Source of the DNA: Nautilus pompilius
Lineage: Eukaryota > Mollusca > Cephalopoda > Nautilida > Nautilidae
Assembly (NCBI GenBank): GCA_018389105.1
Contig: JACATO010001024.1
Span: 124,001 to 188,000 of the forward strand
Reading direction: 5' to 3'
DNA length: 64,000 nucleotides
Positions 12,000 through 23,608 of this stretch are shown here, piece by piece. The notes beneath the pieces were generated by a model. The model searched no databases. It was given only the letters and a program-made list of their open reading frames with translations, and was not told the origin of the DNA. A program made the position numbers and the translations under genes. Each line of letters starts with the position of its first letter. The first letter of the stretch is position 1.

Positions 12000-14900
12000 T
12001 TAATATCTTCACGTCTCTTTCAAATATGCATTGGTCAAAACTTTAATTTAAACCTGTTATTTAATTACTTTTATCGACATCCAGAGACCGTTTTTGCATG
12101 GTACTTACTGGACATTAAATGTAGAAGAGAGTCATTTTCATACAAATGCCATATAAAGATGTCCTTTACTCTAATGCATCCGTTAACGAACAGATAAAAG
12201 ACTCTTCGTCCTGTGATGCTACTAAGAAAGCTACAAAAATTATTCGCTCTTACTGCCAGTGTCTGTTACCCTGTGTATGCCAAAACTCCGCCGTCCCTAG
12301 ATTCAATCAATAAAATGGTGTTGGAACGTAATAGGACCCAGCTATGTCGTTATATACCTCGATCACCTCACTTATTTACTTTCTGCATCTGAAAACCGCT
12401 CTACGTCGCTTTTTTTACTCTCTGCAGTATTCTTAAGAACAAGGCTCGATGCCTTTCCATCTCATTTAATTAAAAATACTCTACATATCCACAAAACCGT
12501 TGCCTCACCAAAGACGCGTTGCATAAGATGGAGAGAAAAGAAAAAGGAGAGAAAATTACTGGAACCCAATCTGACGTTTAGCATTTATGCATTCACCTTC
12601 AGCGATGTCTTCACAAAACATAATAACGCATTTCATCCAACTTTTAATTCATATCTGGTACTTAAATGGTTCAATTACATTCACGGCAGTAATTCGCAAT
12701 AAGACGTTTGTTAGCGGATTTGTCAGTATACAAAATTGGAATTTTGCACTAAACAGTACTAAAGTACTTTTTTTTTTTTTAGAAAATACCTTTTTCACAA
12801 CGCAACGCGCTATCATTTAATTCTTTAATAAGGTATCGTGTTGTTGTTTATCGCAAAGATTCTGCAGAATGTTTCTAGAATCGTCCCGTCTCTAGATCAA
12901 TAGCCAGCAGCTGATGAGTGCCAGGAAGCACCCAGGGATCTTGGGTGACCTTTGACTTGCTTGCGTACGTTTATTCTCTCCCCCTTTTTTTTGTCATGGC
13001 TGTATTACTATTTCTGCGATCCATTCCACTAACCCCGGTTCTCTGCATAATATCTGTAAGCTAAGATTGGAATTTTAGATTCACGTCTGCCGGTACAAAT
13101 AACGCTGTCGGGAGGCAATATTAAAGCAAAAGGGAAAACGAATGGAGGGGGAAGAACTCCCCCCGGAGAAACAACAATGGATATAAGTAATTTTGCCGGA
13201 AAGATATCTTATTGATAGTTTTAAACTTTTATCACACGTTTTTAAAAGAAATTACGTTCATTTAAATAAGATATGAATGGTACACCGGGAGACAAATTCT
13301 ATCGGGTTTTGTGTCATAAAATGTATTCATTGCTCTAACAAAGGACGGTGACGGTGGCCCAGAAAAGATGCTTATGTAAAAATGAACGTATCCCTTTAAA
13401 TATTGATGTTTACGTCTTGTCGCAAAAATTCGATTCGCAATAAACAAAAATTGAAGGCCACAACAGTGGTACTGGTGATGATTCCGTGGCAATTGTTGCC
13501 AGACACAGCAACTCATTCCCTTTCGCAGATTTTCTTCTTTTTTTTCACTTCCAGGAACTGGCGTACTGCAAAGTTCCCGTTTAGTGAAATTTACTGTTAG
13601 ACTGCCCTGTAGTAGGCGCATCTTCTCGAGAGATTACTGCATCGAGGAAGATGCTTAGTATGACGGCGTTCATAACTGTCTTCAGTTGGCTTTGTTGTTG
13701 GAGACACTTTTACGAGGTGGCCCACAACGGACACTCAGCCTGTTGTCAACAAACATAAAGTTAAGGCATGACCAGCTGCCACTGTAGTTATACGTGCAGA
13801 GATGCACATTTCCATAGCCAATAATAAAACCACGTGTGAGAATAAAACAATCGCATCAAGAAGTTTTTGCAAATTCTAGACAGTCATTCAATACGGCGTT
13901 TTTCGAGATGAGTTTACAAATATAAAAGAGAGAAGGCGATAAATTTGCGCAGTAAATTTTGTAGAATCATTGAAGGAACTAAAGTGCGAGATTGTTCAAT
14001 TCTGTTTCCACACCTTTTTTACTATTATCGCAAAGTTCTGAATGTGCATATGCGTTACATTCAGTAAGTAGTACACATGCATGATCAAGGTTATGAAACT
14101 TTTCAAGTATCTTAGCATTAACTTAATTTGCATTTGCTAACTAAAATACGCAACGAACATAAAGAATGTGATCCGCGTGTAATATCGTGGCGTGCATGCA
14201 TTTTAATGAAGCACAGAAATGGCGGATTTGGGCTATAAAAGAAGCAGACTGTTTACAACACACTTTTATCTATCATCTGCGGTTCAGATACATGGAAACC
14301 AATAAATACTCTTGGCAATCGTCCTCCTTTTTAAGGGCCAAAAAGAAGACCGACACACGCATTGACATTAGTACCATCAGGGAATCTGCAACTTAGATTT
14401 TTAAGCACACGCTTAGCCACATGTTATTCATTATCAACGGCTCTTTTGTGAATAAGAAACAGATAAATTTACCGAAATTCTTTTACTGGTATATCGAATG
14501 AAGAGACCATCTTCACGCGGATTTTACGCGGAGTTACATATGACAGACATCCAGTGTAAATATCTTTCCCTGACAGTTTTCTGGTTCTTTACGTCTGCCA
14601 TAGGAGAAAATGGAGAAACGACATTTTGTGTTTCGCAATTCCTTTATCATGTTTTTCTTGTGATTTCCCTGCTGACCTCATTGTCAGTAGAAAGTGGACA
14701 TAATAATGGCAGAAAAACTATCTTGACTTAGTTTTTCACAACCAAAATAAATAAAATGAAATATCATATGGAGACCTACTCTTCGTTTAGTTCATGTCTA
14801 CCGCATGTTTTTCACTTCTTTCCAATGTGCTGCAAAATTCTTGTAGTAAATTTGATCTCTGCTGTGAGGATAGTCATTACAACCACGTGGTCATAGCTAT

Positions 14901-15380
14901 AAGTTAAGCACAGGTTTAGTATCGCTTGATAATGTCGAAGTACAATACTGCTTTTAAAAGGAAAAATGGTCCGATCTTGTACTGATTACTGATGCTGAAA
15001 ATAATTTTTGAAAATTGCAGTCATAAGCATTTCCCTTCGCCGTATTTGGTCTTCAGGCTGATTTTAATAACTAAATTAACGCTATAAACTATGTTTGTGA
15101 ACTTATTGTCTCTTTTCTTTTGTTTAAATCCATTTATTAGTAAATTTGCGTTTATATGCATATGATAATCCCATGAACATTAGAACTGTCATAGAATACT
15201 CAGTAGAACGTAGTAATCAATTCTTCGTCTTGGCGGGACAAATTGAGTTAGAATTATCAATTTTATTATTTTGTTTGTTCAATTTCACAGAAATGTATCT
15301 GATAGCGGGGATCACTTGTGAAATTTCTGTTAGCGATCCTGCCTAAACTTGATAGTTATTCCGGCTCGGAAGACGACGTA
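12000..15380. other. No gene seen
   Basis: Unique-looking AT-rich sequence. Short frames have no recognisable domain and no paired splice signals were found. Confidence 0.55.
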
Positions 15381-15390
15381 GCTTATTATG

Positions 15391-15735
15391 TGACATTCTG
15401 TAAGACCTTCGACAAGCGGTGGGAGCGATTTCTTCGCGATGCGACTTGTGATGGCTTTAGACGCGCAGCTTAGATCGTGAAATCAAGATCTTCGATTACC
15501 GAGAAACTCCGAAATCAAGGAGCTTCTAATATACATATAAGAATCTGACCGAAGCCATGGGTTAGCTAGCGCACTACGTAGTACGCTTGCTCCTCACGAC
15601 AACGGTTGTGTTCCATTCTCGGTCACTCCTGGTTGTGTTGGCGATCTTCTCTGCCGGCCAGTTCCGCATCGGTCTCATTCATCTTCTTGTCAATAAAGTT
15701 CTACTAGATTACGTCTGTTAAATGCTACGCTAGTA
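15391..15735 (+). mobile_element. LTR-like segment (possible solo LTR)
   Basis: A GC-richer 340-base block begins near TGTGACATTC and ends near GCTAGTAACA, with AATAAA at 15692 about 40 bases before the end. This is the layout of an LTR with U3, polyadenylation signal and short U5. No target-site duplication, primer-binding site or pol sequence was seen. Confidence 0.25.
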
Positions 15736-15824
15736 ACAAGCCTGCGTGAACGGAAAGAGTCAACTGGAAGACCAGGCGCTGTATCGCACACGTATAAAGA
15801 GAAATCAAAAAAGGAAATATAAGA

Positions 15825-15878
15825 TTCTCTCTCTCTCCCTCCCTCCCCTGACGTCATATCTCTGTCTCTGCAATGACG

Positions 15879-15927
<49 letters not shown>
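15825..15927. repeat. TC microsatellite with embedded CRE palindrome
   Basis: (TC)n is interrupted by CCCCTGACGTCATATC (palindrome at 15849-15856) and CAATGACGCTATC (15871-15883), then a long pure (CT)n. It has the same motif combination as the 18.14-kb array. Confidence 0.75.
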
Positions 15928-15932
<5 letters not shown>

Positions 15933-15939
15933 AAACTTA

Positions 15940-18900
15940 GAATATGTTTGTAAGGAGTTATGCTAAATTATGGCCTTCTAAGTAATTGGATAGGTAAAGA
16001 GTCCTTGGAGATACCATATTCTTTTACACAATAACAAAGAAAATAGAATTGGTTTCGCACACCATTACAATGGGCATAGATGCAAAAAAGGCGCATGCTG
16101 CAAGGTATTTCATTTATTCCTGTTGTATTGTTCACTTCATGGAGAAGTATGCTACAAAGAAAAAAGAAGTTTTCGAATTCTTTTGATTTACCTGTTGTTG
16201 TTTTTTTTTTCATAAGGATGAAAAATTAAAGGTACTTTAACACGTTCTGTGTTTTATAAACGTGGTAATTCTTTCTACATAAAGCGAAAGTGCTTTGAAA
16301 ATATCGATTATCCGCTGTCATGCCCCTATCTCTTTCTCAACATCTGTACAATGACATGATTATTCTCAAAGGAAATGTGATTGATTCTTTCTCGGCAGTT
16401 TATATAACACGAGCATTAGATGCACGAGTGTAAACCATTCCAGTCTTATTGAACCTGAATGAATGAAGTGGCCGTTAAGGAAAGATACAGATTCTGCTGA
16501 CATTCTAGGATGTTAGTGAAGAATAGAGAGAGGGGGGAGTGGAAGTGATGGTTACTAGAAGTGCAACTAAAAAACGATTTTTCAGTCCGAGTTTGGATAT
16601 TAGTAATTTGACAATATTATTAACCAGTTAAACTTAGATAATGATAAGGTTCACACTACAAAATGTCGTCCATTCTGAGTCATTAAAGTCTACCTTTATC
16701 CTTTTTCTGTAAAATGTGCGGGTAACAGCATAACATTTACCAGCGTTTAACGATGAAGATACATTTTACATTATATTTGCAGGTACACAAAATATTTCTG
16801 CCATTGTGTGAGAATAGCAGTAAACGATATACATTATACAAGGTTTAGTTTCTAATTGTATTCCTCTGGTAAAAAAAAAGCATCTGAAAACTCTGTTGAG
16901 TAGTTTTATCGCGTGCGATATCTGAGTAATTCATTTTGGTTTAATCTCGTGTTAACTAAATTACCCTGTGCCCTAACAAGAGCTAGTTCGTTCACTGGAC
17001 AGTCTCGGTGTATTCAACAACAGAAGCCTGTCACAAAGATGTCTGTCTTCGGCCGAGGTATACCAGCGTTTAATCTGCAAACATTCGCCTGGTATCCGTT
17101 AACATTCAGACAGGTGTAATCTATTTTTTCCTATACACCAGAAAACTCCGTTTCCTTTCCTATATTAATTCAACAGTCATAAACTTTAAATAGAATTTTA
17201 ACTGATGATTCTTCAGCGACTAAATGAAAAAAATGAATTAATAAACATACATTTCAATATTATTTTACTTTTAAAATAATAGATCGAATTCTCTTTTATT
17301 GTTAAATTTTTTGAAAACAATTTTCTGATAATGATTCTTTGTAGTAGCAACGAATGACAACGTACTCCATCACCTGTAAGAAATAAAAATAATTTATTGA
17401 GAGCGTACACGAATAAATAAGAATAACCAGAGCATTTATGTGCATTGTGATGTTTCTAGTTGGCTGTCTGAGGGATATAACTTTTGTCGTATCTAAAGAT
17501 AAATTTGTTAAGACCACAGCCTGAGTTTTGATGCTAACAGTTCACCCGAATATTTGTGATGGATGATCTCGCAAGGTCATCGTCCGAACATTCCACCTTT
17601 AGCGAAACAAGAAACAAAGATAAAATTTATTAATTTCATTTTGATTTTAAAAGATTAACTCTGAAGCAAAGAGTAGAAAATATGATATAGACTATTTTAT
17701 TTCTTTTTTATTAATCTTATCTATATTAGTATTTTTGGTAGATTATACTTATGTCTAATTTAATACGTATGATTTATAGGTTTATTTTTTATTCCTTAAT
17801 TTATTTCTTGCCAAATACGGAAAAGCGTATAAATGGTCAGAGGAATAAATGCAATAAATATTTCCTGTAACTTTTATCATCTTAGACTAGAGGCGTAACG
17901 ATGGATATCATCCGGCTCCTTTGCCAAATATATTTTACCCTAAATTATTACCGTTAATATTGATGAATAGTTAGCTAATTACTGATATCTGTAAACTCTG
18001 CTAAGATATAAAAATAATATCAAAGAAACGCTTTTATTTTGGTTTTTTGCGATTGAATGTATTTATTTGAAGCAAATACCTTCTGAACCTAATGTTTACT
18101 GAAAAACTCGTGATGAATAAGCTAAAGAATAACATTTTCTCTCTCTCTGTACTGACGTCATCTCTCTCTGTACTGACGTCATTTCTCTCTGTACTGACGC
18201 CATCACTCTCTGTACTGACATCATCTCTCTCTCTAGCTCTCTCTCTCTCTCTATCTCTCTCTGTCTGTCTGCCTCAGACTGATTGTCAGTTAATATACTA
18301 TTTGCATCTAACGATGCTAAGTGCCACCCTGACTTCACCTTTAAAGTTTTAATTAAAGCATCAAAAGACCATCTCTATGTGAAATTTTTATGGCATACAT
18401 GAATGACAGTAAGCGCTATGCAACTGTCACGCAACGACTCTTCGGTAGTTGATGCATTCATCAGATTAGCTTTACAAAGCAAAAATAATGCAGCAAAAGA
18501 CGCTAAAATACTTAAATACGAACTAAACATTACCCAACCTAATCAACAATCACCGTGGCAACGGTTTCCGACAATAAGGGTATTATTAAATCAAATGTCT
18601 GACACAGAGAGAGCGAAAAGCTAAGGTTGCCTGGTATTTGTTATCGTATTTAATTTCACTGTAAATACTATGCAAAGATATCTTTCGAGTTTATATGCCA
18701 GCCAGTGAAGCAAAAGATGAACTCGTTCTACAGTTTTAACCCTGCAGAATGATTACATGTTTGTCTCTGTATTTAATGTCTATAGTTACTCCATATTACT
18801 TGAAAGTTGTGTTATGAAATTTGTTTTAACGTATGTCTAAGGCTAGTGCCACACGTCCTAATCCTGGCAGTGTTGAACATCTCTCTCACAATATCTGTCT

Positions 18901-19140
18901 GTATTTTGTTAGAGGATGACGAACTGGCCAGGTAACGGGATTTGTGCATCGAAGCGCTTTGATTGATTTATTGTACACCTATAAGTTTCAGCATAGTTAC
19001 GCTTCGCAAATCCCTGGCCACTAGGCATTGGATTATGTTGAATGACTTAATGCAGAGTGATTATTGTATCCTTATTGACGTTATCAGCTGCCAATAGTTT
19101 ATGCATACGTGGTAATAATTGTGGTAGTGCTTTTCTTATA
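15940..19140. other. No gene seen outside the 18.14-kb minisatellite
   Basis: A 73-codon plus frame at 18403 lacks any known motif. The rest is AT-rich. Confidence 0.55.
18138..18271. repeat. 21-bp minisatellite carrying CRE palindromes, passing into TC repeat
   Basis: Four units of about 21 bases consist of CTCTCTGTAC followed by TGACGTCAT or a variant. The palindrome is perfect at 18153-18160 and 18174-18181 and mutated at 18195 (TGACGCCA) and 18216 (TGACATCA). The array then degenerates into plain TC repeats. Confidence 0.8.
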
Positions 19141-19144
19141 GAGA

Positions 19145-19235
19145 TGAAGTATCCTTTATCCGAAAAGCTTGGGGGCCGACTGGGTATCGAAATTAGGAAG
19201 ATTTCGGATTCCAGATATGTTATACATACGGTAGC
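19145..19235 (+). mobile_element. Second copy of the Tigger-like MITE, left half only
   Basis: It begins TGAAGTATCCTTTATCCGAAAA, matching the terminus of the 8.9-kb element, and contains the identical 20-base interior word CAGATATGTTATACATACGG at 19212-19231. It lies in the opposite orientation to the first copy. No matching right end is visible, so it is truncated or diverged. Confidence 0.65.
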
Positions 19236-20356
19236 CATTAACAGTATTATTACACGATCAAGTTCATCATTGTTTGGCCTACCCAGAGTTTTTTTCTATT
19301 ATGCAAGAACTTTTGAGGTTCACTTTCACTATACAATTTCAATAATCGCTCTTTCTACTTCTCTAAATCATATCTGCTGGTGACACTCTCAACAGCCCAA
19401 CTTCTTTGATGAGCAAACGATTCCTAGAAATACTGGGTCTGTTTCATCTCCGGTCATCGACATAACTGCAGCTAAGCCGAGCTAGGATAGAACCCAACTG
19501 GAAGGAAATACGGGACGAACATGAGCTTCGTGAATACTACGAAATTGCAACCCAAAAAGTATGAGTTGCAGAGCAGAACTGAGCCCATCAATGCATTCGC
19601 ATGTGTGACGCGACGATTCTGAAATGAACGTTAATCTAATCACATTTTGTGAAGAAATGGAAAAGATTGCAAAATTTTTGTTTACAACTTGAATTAAATT
19701 TTATAACGACGCTCAGTTAAAGGTCTGATTCCAAACCATTGACAATAATGCACCATGTTTACTAACACAGAATAATCAGTTGCAATTTATATATTCTTCG
19801 CGGGTTATTACCGATTATCGCGACTAGTTTCGCTAAGCATTGACAGTGGGCCTTACTGTTTAACATTCTGAACACTAGGGTTTCCTTTACATGAAGCAGC
19901 TGTAGACCACTCTCGCACGCTTTTAATGGCACACGGAATGAACCCGCCAGAATTACCACCGTGAAAGGTCAGCGGTAAATATTTAGCGTATTCCAGTCAA
20001 ACTGTAAATTGGCATCTCGTCGGCATTCCAAAAGCAAGATAATTGAAATGCATTAAGTATAAACTCTGGGCTTGGTACCATTCTTGTACACAGAGACAGC
20101 ACAGCGATGCCGATATTAAATTTGCGATGGCATTTTACGAATAATTCTCCAAACGGAAGCAATTTTAAATAATGGTGTTACTTAATAAGGAAGTTATTAA
20201 CGCATCTCCATTTTGTAGGATTCTGATTAAAATAACGACATTATTGTTATATTCATATAACTTATTTTTGTAATTATTATTCTGTTTAGGTGTATCAACT
20301 TAGGCTTGTTTTCGTTGTTAGATTGGGGATTTTTTATTGGTTTTTTTCTGTCGAAG

Positions 20357-20461
20357 TCGGAAGTGACGGAACACACTGTAGCGTAGGATTGGCAACGCCT
20401 CCTAGCGGACAACCGCGGCGCAGAGCACATCAACGACGAAAGTCACTTCAGTTATAGAGAA
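20357..20461 (+). mobile_element. Body of the same SINE, headless copy
   Basis: CGGAAGTGACGGAACAC, TAGCGTAGGATTGGCAACG and a terminal TTATAGAGAAA align in order and spacing with the body of the 39.1-kb SINE (CGGAAGTGTCGGACCAC, TAGCGTACAATTGGCAACG, TTATAGAAA), at roughly 70% identity by eye. No tRNA-like head precedes it, as expected of a 5'-truncated copy. Confidence 0.65.
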
Positions 20462-22277
20462 ACACTTAATCAGGCAAAATCAGAAGCGTGGAATGGAGAT
20501 CCGGACACTGAAAGAAGTAGCAATTACTTTTTAAAAACAAAAACTTGGTTATCGGCCAAGAGGGTTAGGGTTAACCCTTCGCCAGCCGGTTGGTCGCGCC
20601 CTGCACGGTCACCTCTTAAAATCAATCGAAGTCGACGAGATGTACGACAGAACGTTAAGCTCCATTTATTAAGTTGTGATAACATCGTAGGTCTTTAAAC
20701 ATTTTAAACTGAAAACGGGTCCGGGGAGTGGAAGGGTTCGCTCCAGAAGTAAACAGAAGGGGGTGTTCTTCTAGAAATAACGTAAGTACCAGAGGAACTA
20801 CCAGGCAAGAAAAAATGTAGTTACTAATCCACTCACGATATGTAAAGTTTATTTTTACACGACTCTATAATACCAGTGGAGTCTATTACAAGATCTTTAC
20901 TAGCATTAGAGCCGTGTTTTGTGTCCGCTGCCTATTTATTAACTCATTAAAGATATCTGAGCCCCATCTCTGCGCAGATTTAAAGGAGCGAGAGTTTAGA
21001 CACGATTCCGTCGTCCGCTATTTGTCAAGCTCTGCTTGAGTATCTCCGGAAGTCAGTGCAGGCCAAGCAAAAGTTTGATGTTCGGAAATATTTGGTTTTT
21101 TTTTTTCTTTCTCCGAAGGATTTGTTTGTGACGGAAGTATTCTTTCTGATCGGTGCAACTGACATTATTTAAAGCCTTGATGCTTATAATTATTGATTCT
21201 TAACGGAAATAACTCTGCCTCTGTGGCGATGAGTGTGGAAACAGGTCCAAGAGTAACCGTTTATAGTTGGTAAGCATAACTCATTTTTTATGGCTGAATT
21301 AACTCTGACAGTTGTAGTAGTGCTAGGCTACTTCCTGTCTCTGTATTTTCATCCTCTCAAATGGCCTGCCATCACCTTTTGGGCACGAATCCAACTTACC
21401 CTCTTCGGAAAATTATCCACAAGCTTGTGTATCATCACCATTTGGAACAGACGTGAAATGTGTTCTTGACAATTGAAGTCGGGTGTGACATTGTCCATTT
21501 TAGCATAAAACAGATTTCTTTTTTCAACCTATCAACCAAAATTCACAGGTTGCAAACTCTGGCGTACGGTATTTTGATCCAAAGGACAGAGCAAGAGACA
21601 CTGAAGAACCTAAATGGAGTTATCTTTGTCTCGCAGAATTCTCTTATTCCTGGAACTAGCAGTGTTCTGTAATTTCAGATCTGAGAACGCCTCAAGATAC
21701 CTACCTCTCAAACCTAATTAATTCGATTTCAGGAACGAATACATATAAAGTATCCACTGTCTGTTAACTCTAATTTACCTACATGATAACAGATATAATT
21801 ATTAGAAATAAGATTTTTGAGTAAAAGCATTGACCACTATTTGGTCCACATATGGCAGATAAGAGATTTTAAAAATTAATCCGGTGAAAGTTAATAGCAC
21901 TAAACATTAAATAAATAAAAATATCTTTATTATAGATTAAATTCAACATAAGACATTGACACAAAAAATAAACCGCGTGTAGGATCTTAGATTCAACAAA
22001 CAAATTATACGACACTAAATTTAGGCAACATTTCAAATATTATGCTTATAATAAAGTTATAATGATTCTGATAAACTTTGGTATATATTATATAATATCA
22101 TACACAGTGGTTTAAGAATAAGGACTTTCAGAATAAAATTATCGCATACATTCACCACTTTTCCTTTTCTCGTGTCGGTTGGCTATTTTTTAATATGAAA
22201 GACATCATGCAGTTTTCTTTGTTGGTTGCACTACGTTAGGGCAGATCGCTTTGGAAATAATCAGTAAGGTTTCCTAT

Positions 22278-22418
22278 CTATTCCTCTTTCTTATCGCTGT
22301 TGTCAGCCTCCTTCTTGTATTTTTTTTCTTTTTGTTCATCTATATAAGAAAGCGGTGCCAAAATTCCTTTCCTGATTCTTAGACCTAAAGGGGCTTTCGC
22401 AGTTGGTGAAGATACAAA
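22278..22418 (-). CDS. Candidate small protein of 46-67 aa, function unknown
   Basis: A minus-strand frame starts at an ATG at 22418 (or further upstream at 22481). Reading from 22418, MFVSSPTAKAPLGLRIRKGI is followed by LAPLSYIDEQKEKKYKKEAD and a Lys/Glu-rich tail ending at TAG near 22278. It is more protein-like than other frames here: no simple repeat, and a charged, possibly helical C-terminus. A CCAAT box (22478-22482) and a CACGTG E-box (22513) lie just upstream, and TTTATT (a minus-strand AATAAA) lies near 21930, so a small single-exon gene or processed pseudogene is possible. I recognise no family. Confidence 0.28.
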   Translation of the reverse strand, partial: FVSSPTAKAPLGLRIRKGILAPLSYIDEQKEKKYKKEADNSDKKEE

Positions 22419-22477
22419 CATCTGCCGGCGTTTTGGACAACAAAGCACCGTCTTATTCCGGGTAAGGGCTGAAACAA

Positions 22478-22518
22478 CCAATCGGAGCGTACTTTTGACA
22501 AACCTTTGCTCTCACGTG
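22478..22518. promoter_or_regulatory. CCAAT box and CACGTG E-box
   Basis: CCAATCGG at 22478 and CTCACGTGAC around 22513 lie in a locally GC-richer stretch between a minus-strand small ORF and a plus-strand ATG in good context (GAAATGGAGG, 22565). The arrangement suits a bidirectional promoter, but transcription is not shown. Confidence 0.28.
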
Positions 22519-23385
22519 ACATGTGTTGTTTTTGACTGGGTCCCCGTGTTCGCCGATAGCAGAAATGGAGGACCGTCTTCCCTTTGTTCGCTTCCTCGTC
22601 AGACAGCGCTCACGCTGTTTCGTGTAGACATTTATTACCTACCCTCAGCTGATTTTCAAGAACCAGACGAAAAATCGGAAAATGTACATTTAATTTTGTT
22701 TTCTCGCACATGTTTTTTGTTCTCTTCTAATATAAATTCAAATTTAACTTTAATTTTTGTTCTGTGGAGTCTGCGAATCGCCTCGTAAAGTAATTTTAAC
22801 ATCCTATTTATTTAAACTGCATGCAATAGGAAATGGTTTATTGTTTTCAGTTTATGGACAATATTGCCCTCCTAGACAGATCAATCATTGTTTACCATGT
22901 ATAATGTTGATGGCTGCCATCGCGGCAAAAATAAGCAAGTACTTCTACAAATGTGGTAAGGAGAACTCAGACCCTTTTGCGTTAATATCTATGAACACAA
23001 CAAATTTATTTTGGATGATGGCGAAGTACTGGACACATTGATGTTCAATCAAGTACCTGAAGTCTATTTTGAGCCCACATAATACTTTCGTCCCCCTCTT
23101 TCTCTTTCCTTAAATCTAAAATGATTTTTTCCCCTCTATTTTTCAACTATAATACACAGATGAATGATTATTCCAATTTTGTGGCATCTAGAAACGATTT
23201 ATTTCGTAGTATTATTCGCCAATACTTCTTTTAAAGCTGATTCGTTATGGGGTTCGAGGTAAATAAATAATTTTAAAAAATACTATAAAAAATCAAAATC
23301 TAACAAATCCATAGTCGAAGTCAAAATCACGCGTCCGAGCATTTAAAAGTCTCGTTATCGCAGCCATCATTGTTTATATCTGGTC

Positions 23386-23430
23386 AGCCAATGAGAACAC
23401 AGTGTATCATATCTCTCATCCAATCAGAAC
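23386..23430 (+). promoter_or_regulatory. Paired CCAAT boxes upstream of the Tigger transposase
   Basis: Two similar words, CCAATGAGAAC (23388) and CCAATCAGAAC (23420), lie 32 bases apart and about 190 bases before the transposase ATG. Repeated CCAAT boxes are typical NF-Y sites. They may be the element's own fossil promoter, but this is inferred from position. Confidence 0.35.
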
Positions 23431-23608
23431 TCCCCCATCTCAGTGAGTCAAATTTTTTTGCGTTGCACATCATGTCTCTTTTAATCTTCGCTTATTTTCA
23501 TTAGAATTCGCGTGAATATCGCCTATAATGTGTGGTGAAAGACCTGCAAGTGATGGCGGTTTAAATAAGATAAAAATTCCTCGTTAGAGTATCAGTTTAG
23601 AGTTTAAA

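Larger units (their letters stand above)
19240..23380. other. No gene recognised except the small ORF near 22.3 kb
   Basis: Holds the SINE body at 20.36 kb and, at 20565, a short AGGGTTAGGGTTAACCCT word with telomere-like sequence. Confidence 0.5.

Noticed and set aside
11292-12046. Two plus-strand frames of 121 and 130 codons
   Set aside because: Both are translations of the TC/ATC microsatellite (Ser/Leu/His/Ile repeats).
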